A stretch of 64,000 nucleotides of DNA from assembly GCF_023156235.1 (NCBI RefSeq), contig NZ_JAKZAI010000008.1:124001-188000 (forward strand). The letters are read 5' to 3'. The notes under the pieces were generated by a model, which saw only the letters and a program-made list of their open reading frames with translations, was not told where the DNA came from and made no database searches. The position numbers and the translations under genes are program-made. This stretch comes from Marinobacter goseongensis (GTDB lineage: Bacteria; Pseudomonadota; Gammaproteobacteria; Pseudomonadales; Oleiphilaceae). This document shows, piece by piece, positions 61,504 to 64,000 of this stretch (positions are counted from its first letter, which is position 1; every line of letters starts with the position of its first letter).

Positions 61504-62529
61504 ATGAATGTTACAACCATTGGCATCGATCTGGCGAAAACTGTGTTCAGTATTCATGGCACCGATCAACACGGCAAGGTCGTGGTTCGCAAACGACTGA
61601 ACCGGCCCAAGCTGTTGCCTTATATCGCTCAGCTCCCACCCTGCCTGATTGGCATGGAAGCCTGCTCGGGTGCCCACCATTGGGCTCGGGAAATGACCAA
61701 ACTCGGCCACGATGTCCGAATCATTGCACCCCGGTTTGTCGCGCCCTATCGCAAGAGCAGCAAGAACGACGACAACGATGCCGAGGCCATCTGTGAGGCA
61801 GTAGGTCGGCCGAATATGCGGTTTGTTCCAATCAAGACCGAAGACCAGCAAGCCGTACTGTGCCTGCATCGTATTCGCCGTGGACTGACCAAAGAACGCA
61901 CCGCGCAGATCAATCAGATTCGTGGGCTGCTGGCCGAGTTCGGACTGATCATTCCCCAGGGCCGTTACGCCGCACGGCGCCGGGTTCCCGAAATCCTGGA
62001 GGATGCCGAAAACGACTTACCCATGCTCGCTCGCCGCTTAATCAACAACATCAACCAACGCATTCGACAGCTCGATGAAGAAATCCTGGCTTACGATCGG
62101 GAGGTCGAAGCGATGGCCCGGAGCGATGAGCAGGCCAAGCGCCTTATGGCCATACCGGGTATCGGACCACAGACCGCAACAGCCCTGCTGGCCAGTGCGC
62201 CTGACCCCAGACAGTTCAAAAGTGGGCGACACTTTGCCGCATGGTTGGGTCTGGTGCCCCGACAATACTCGACCGGTGGCAAGGTGCGACTTGGCCGAAT
62301 CACCAAGCGCGGGGACAAATACCTGCGAACGCTGCTGATCCATGGCACCCGGGCAGTGATTGCAAAATTACCGGATAAGAATGATCGACTCAGTGACTGG
62401 GCCAAAGACCTGGTGGAACGACGTGGATACAAGCGGGCCGCCGTTGCGATGGCGGCCAAGAACGCCCGGATTATATGGGCACTACTCATGAATCAAACCG
62501 AGTTTAAGACACAGCCTGTGGAGGGCTAA
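61504..62529 (+). CDS. IS110-family transposase (IS1111 group)
   Basis: 341 residues. The N-terminal DEDD domain has Asp9 (TIGIDLAKTVFS), Glu52 (GMEACSGAHHW) and the DDNDAEAI segment at 89-96; a coiled region covers 120-215; the transposase_20 domain begins LMAIPGIGPQTATALLASAPDPRQF and contains the catalytic Ser256 in QYSTGGK, ending with HGTRAVIAKL. The protein is intact, with GGAGGAGTC before the ATG, so it may be active. These enzymes act with a structured RNA made from the element. Confidence 0.95.
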   Translation: MNVTTIGIDLAKTVFSIHGTDQHGKVVVRKRLNRPKLLPYIAQLPPCLIGMEACSGAHHWAREMTKLGHDVRIIAPRFVAPYRKSSKNDDNDAEAICEAVGRPNMRFVPIKTEDQQAVLCLHRIRRGLTKERTAQINQIRGLLAEFGLIIPQGRYAARRRVPEILEDAENDLPMLARRLINNINQRIRQLDEEILAYDREVEAMARSDEQAKRLMAIPGIGPQTATALLASAPDPRQFKSGRHFAAWLGLVPRQYSTGGKVRLGRITKRGDKYLRTLLIHGTRAVIAKLPDKNDRLSDWAKDLVERRGYKRAAVAMAAKNARIIWALLMNQTEFKTQPVEG

Positions 62530-62774
62530 AACCGAGCACCAACGACAGGCAGAACAAGCCTGCCAGAAGAGTCTTGCAACGGCAAGCGATGACGGAACGG
62601 TCAGACCGAGAGTGGGAGAACCTGTTTATTTCTGCGGCTCAGCGAAGCCGACTAACGAATAAGGTCCCCGCTCACACGCATCATCATCCTGGCCCGGGCA
62701 AAAACGCCCACAAAGAGGCCGAATGTAGAGCCGCAGTCTCAAACCGCTTCGGATTCAAATGGCGTTGCTTGACC
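62530..62774 (+). ncRNA. Candidate bridge/seek RNA in the right end of the IS1111 element
   Basis: 245 bases without a supported gene lie between the transposase stop and the right inverted repeat. In the IS1111 group this 3' non-coding end encodes the guide (seek or bridge) RNA, while in other IS110 members it is the 5' end; the 67-base left end here is too short for one. Two hairpins are readable: CAGGC/GCCTG at 62546-62562 and CTTGC/GCAAG at 62573-62586. The target-binding and donor-binding loops cannot be set from one copy. Confidence 0.6.
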
Positions 62775-62789
62775 GCAGGGGGAGTCCAT
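62775..62789 (-). repeat. IS1111 right subterminal inverted repeat
   Basis: GCAGGGGGAGTCCAT, exact reverse complement of 61422-61436. It marks the right limit of the element; the true end is expected a few bases further right. Confidence 0.85.
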
Positions 62790-62852
62790 GTAGGTGAAAT
62801 AATTCTCTATATGTCCCACTAATAACCTCACCTTGCAATTACCGACGAAAAT

Positions 62853-63254
62853 ATGAACTTGATTTTACCCACAAAGAAAAAGCGAAGTCTCTATCGGCCA
62901 TTATGGGTAGAGGTTCCGATCACTCAATCCTTCATAAGCAACATCGCCCATTCGGTGTCGACCTCTTGTTTTGGTTCATCTGAGCATATGCTTTTTCATG
63001 CGGATGGGTGGTGGCAGCCAAGACAGGGCTTTTCAGACTGCAAGCTTCAAGCGGTGTGTAAATCAAACACAGTAAGATTCCGGCTTATTGATGGTGGACA
63101 TCAAGAACCGATAGTTACGAGCGGTATTAATGTTAAGACACTTGCTCGATTAAATGAAACTTGCGGGACTACTGAAAAGGTTTTCTATAGTAAGGACGTG
63201 CCGGTCCTGATGGCTATATACTACTCGACTAAACGATACGAGACCTTTAAATGA
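62853..63254 (+). CDS. Orphan hypothetical protein between two insertion sequences
   Basis: 133 residues, no family recognised. It begins MNLILPTKKKRSLYRPLW and contains several Cys (positions about 39, 62, 68 and 104) and aromatic residues. Codon use is AT-richer than the genome average. It lies between the IS1111 element and an IS5 remnant, so it may be accessory cargo or the remains of a disrupted gene. The start has no strong Shine-Dalgarno. Confidence 0.4.
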   Translation: MNLILPTKKKRSLYRPLWVEVPITQSFISNIAHSVSTSCFGSSEHMLFHADGWWQPRQGFSDCKLQAVCKSNTVRFRLIDGGHQEPIVTSGINVKTLARLNETCGTTEKVFYSKDVPVLMAIYYSTKRYETFK

Positions 63255-63281
63255 TGCATAAGGCTGGGGCTATATACCTAA

Positions 63282-63425
63282 GGAAGATCTGAATAACCGC
63301 TGGTTTTGCCCCTTTTCCGCAATCTTGGCGGAAAAGGGGCGCATTGGTCTTACGCTGCAGGTTTTTTATCAATCAGCAGGTTGCTGAAAGCGACCAGCAA
63401 ATGCAGACGGTTGGTATACTTGGCA
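63282..63425 (-). mobile_element. IS5-family end remnant with transposase C-terminus
   Basis: GGAAGATCTGAATAAC (63282-63297) resembles the IS5 inverted repeat (GGAAGGTGCGAATAA) and is preceded by CTAA, the IS5-type YTAR target. Reading inward on the minus strand, the frame ends AKYTNRLHLLVAFSNLLIDKKPAA, stop (63350-63424), the usual basic C-terminus of IS5-like transposases. The other end and most of the gene are absent, cut exactly at the ompW stop. A 13-bp perfect hairpin (63308-63340) lies in it. Confidence 0.65.
63308..63340. terminator. Strong 13-bp hairpin, possible ompW terminator
   Basis: GCCCCTTTTCCGC (63308-63320) pairs fully with GCGGAAAAGGGGC (63328-63340), loop 7. It is part of the IS5 remnant and lies about 90 bp after the ompW stop, so it may now end the ompW transcript. 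A T tract is not well formed. Confidence 0.45.
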
Positions 63426-63426
63426 T

Positions 63427-64000
63427 TTAAAAGCGATATGCAACACCGATGCTCACGATAGTGGGGTCCACTTCCACTTTTGCCTGAACAGGGGCCGGGC
63501 CCAGGTTACCGGTGATATCCGCCTCGAAGGGTGCATATCTAACGTCAAAATTTGCCGACCAGTTATTGTGTATCCTCCAGCGAAAACCAGCCTGAACCGC
63601 AGGGGCCCATGTATCTTCGACGTCGAAGTCGGTTAGTGCGCGATCCTTCTCATCTAAAAAGAGAATCCGTCCTACACCCGCTCCAAAGTACGGAGAGAAG
63701 TTGCTACCCGTCAAAACATGATACTGAAGCGAAAGAATTACCGGACCATAATCTGTTTGACCAAGAAAAAGACCGGAGAGAGACTCTTCGCCTTGGAGGT
63801 CCGCACTAGCGGGAATGCCGCCAAAAATGTTAAATGCCAGCTGATTACTCAGAAAATACGACACGTCGAATGATACGGTCGTATCGTTGTTAATAGACAG
63901 GTTGGAATTTGGAACGGGGGCACTCCCCGCAGAGGCTGATCGCAAATCTTCATCGGTTAGAACTCTAGTGGCATTCAGCCCAACCACCCAGTCGCCTCTA
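63427..64000 (-). CDS. ompW: OmpW-family outer-membrane protein, 5' end cut by window
   Basis: At least 190 residues; the frame continues past the window's right edge (RGDWVVGLNATRVLTDED... is read before the first candidate start). An 8-stranded barrel is indicated by repeated strands, including SNQLAFNIFGGIPASADLQG, LGQTDYGPVILSLQYHV, FSPYFGAGVGRILF and WAPAVQAGFRWRI, and by the C-terminal YRF needed for BAM recognition. OmpW proteins pass small hydrophobic compounds, so the place near an alkane cluster is suggestive, but the IS piece lies between them. Confidence 0.88.
   Translation of the reverse strand, partial: RGDWVVGLNATRVLTDEDLRSASAGSAPVPNSNLSINNDTTVSFDVSYFLSNQLAFNIFGGIPASADLQGEESLSGLFLGQTDYGPVILSLQYHVLTGSNFSPYFGAGVGRILFLDEKDRALTDFDVEDTWAPAVQAGFRWRIHNNWSANFDVRYAPFEADITGNLGPAPVQAKVEVDPTIVSIGVAYRF

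Larger units (their letters stand above)
61422..62789 (+). mobile_element. IS110-family element, IS1111 group, about 1.4 kb
   Basis: Left repeat ATGGACTCCCCCTGC (61422-61436) and right repeat GCAGGGGGAGTCCAT (62775-62789) are perfect inverted copies of 15 bases flanking a DEDD transposase gene. Subterminal inverted repeats mark the IS1111 subgroup of IS110, whose true ends lie a few bases outside them. The left end is short (67 bases before the gene) and the right end is long (245 bases without gene). No target duplication is expected. The CYP153 operon ends 204 bp to its left. Confidence 0.88.

Noticed and set aside
62574..62822. 82-residue open frame in the right end of the IS1111 element
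   Set aside because: It covers the expected guide-RNA region and the inverted repeat; no homology.
1..64000. CRISPR array, rRNA genes or origin of replication
   Set aside because: No regularly spaced long direct repeats, rRNA-like stretch or DnaA-box cluster was seen.

Overview
The window looks like the chromosome of a marine, hydrocarbon-using gammaproteobacterium, most likely Marinobacter or a close relative. This is inferred from two CYP153A alkane-hydroxylase clusters, a Cys-type periplasmic formate dehydrogenase cluster with its DUF3305/DUF3306 partners, and the overall GC-rich coding style. No rRNA gene is present to prove it.

Layout. 1-4.8 kb: a cut DUF4393-like gene, a DUF445 membrane protein, two related beta-rich membrane-anchored proteins, and a soluble double-PAS chemoreceptor. 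4.8-6.3 kb: a C-P lyase remnant in which phnP and phnM are fused out of frame by a deletion. 6.3-12.1 kb: isochorismatase-like hydrolase, pirin with a divergent LysR regulator, a SpoU-type methyltransferase, a FAD dehydrogenase and rlmE. 12.1-15.1 kb: first CYP153 cluster (ferredoxin and P450, with a divergent AraC regulator).

15.1-36.7 kb is one large formate/molybdenum block. It holds formate dehydrogenase alpha, beta and gamma, a TAT-target peptide, a TorD-type chaperone, DUF3306/DUF3305, a polyferredoxin, an Mrp ATPase, a ligase-like protein and a DUF6505-like protein. It continues with moeA, mobB, mobA and fdhD for cofactor assembly and sulfuration. Two tungstate/molybdate-type ABC transporters flank an excisionase-HTH regulator and a MOT1-type molybdate permease. 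Together these genes import the oxyanion, build and sulfurate the bis-MGD cofactor, fold and export the enzyme through Tat, and oxidise formate to feed the quinone pool.

36.9-42.1 kb is a lower-GC accessory stretch: a secreted 5'-nucleotidase, a dead IS3 transposase piece, a ribbon-helix-helix protein with a 41-residue lysine-rich peptide and a strong terminator, a COQ7-like protein and orphans. It ends at the 3' fragment of a tRNA-Arg(CCG), a probable integration scar. 42.7-48.1 kb: an LpxR-like outer-membrane deacylase, then a GST/cupin/TetR/dienelactone hydrolase/aldo-keto reductase group with a TetR-type palindrome in front.

48.4-55.2 kb: an operon of two hotdog thioesterases, an alpha/beta hydrolase and an RND adaptor plus pump, divergent from a TetR regulator across a perfect 24-bp palindrome. 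55.3-61.2 kb: second CYP153 cluster (AraC; ferredoxin, P450, GMC alcohol dehydrogenase, ferredoxin reductase). Both CYP153 clusters carry the same two-box operator (GTCATNNNNNGACA twice, 21 bp apart) in the AraC/ferredoxin gap. 61.4-62.8 kb: an IS1111-group IS110 element with 15-bp subterminal inverted repeats and a 245-bp non-coding right end that probably encodes a bridge/seek RNA. The window closes with an orphan ORF, an IS5-family end and a cut ompW.
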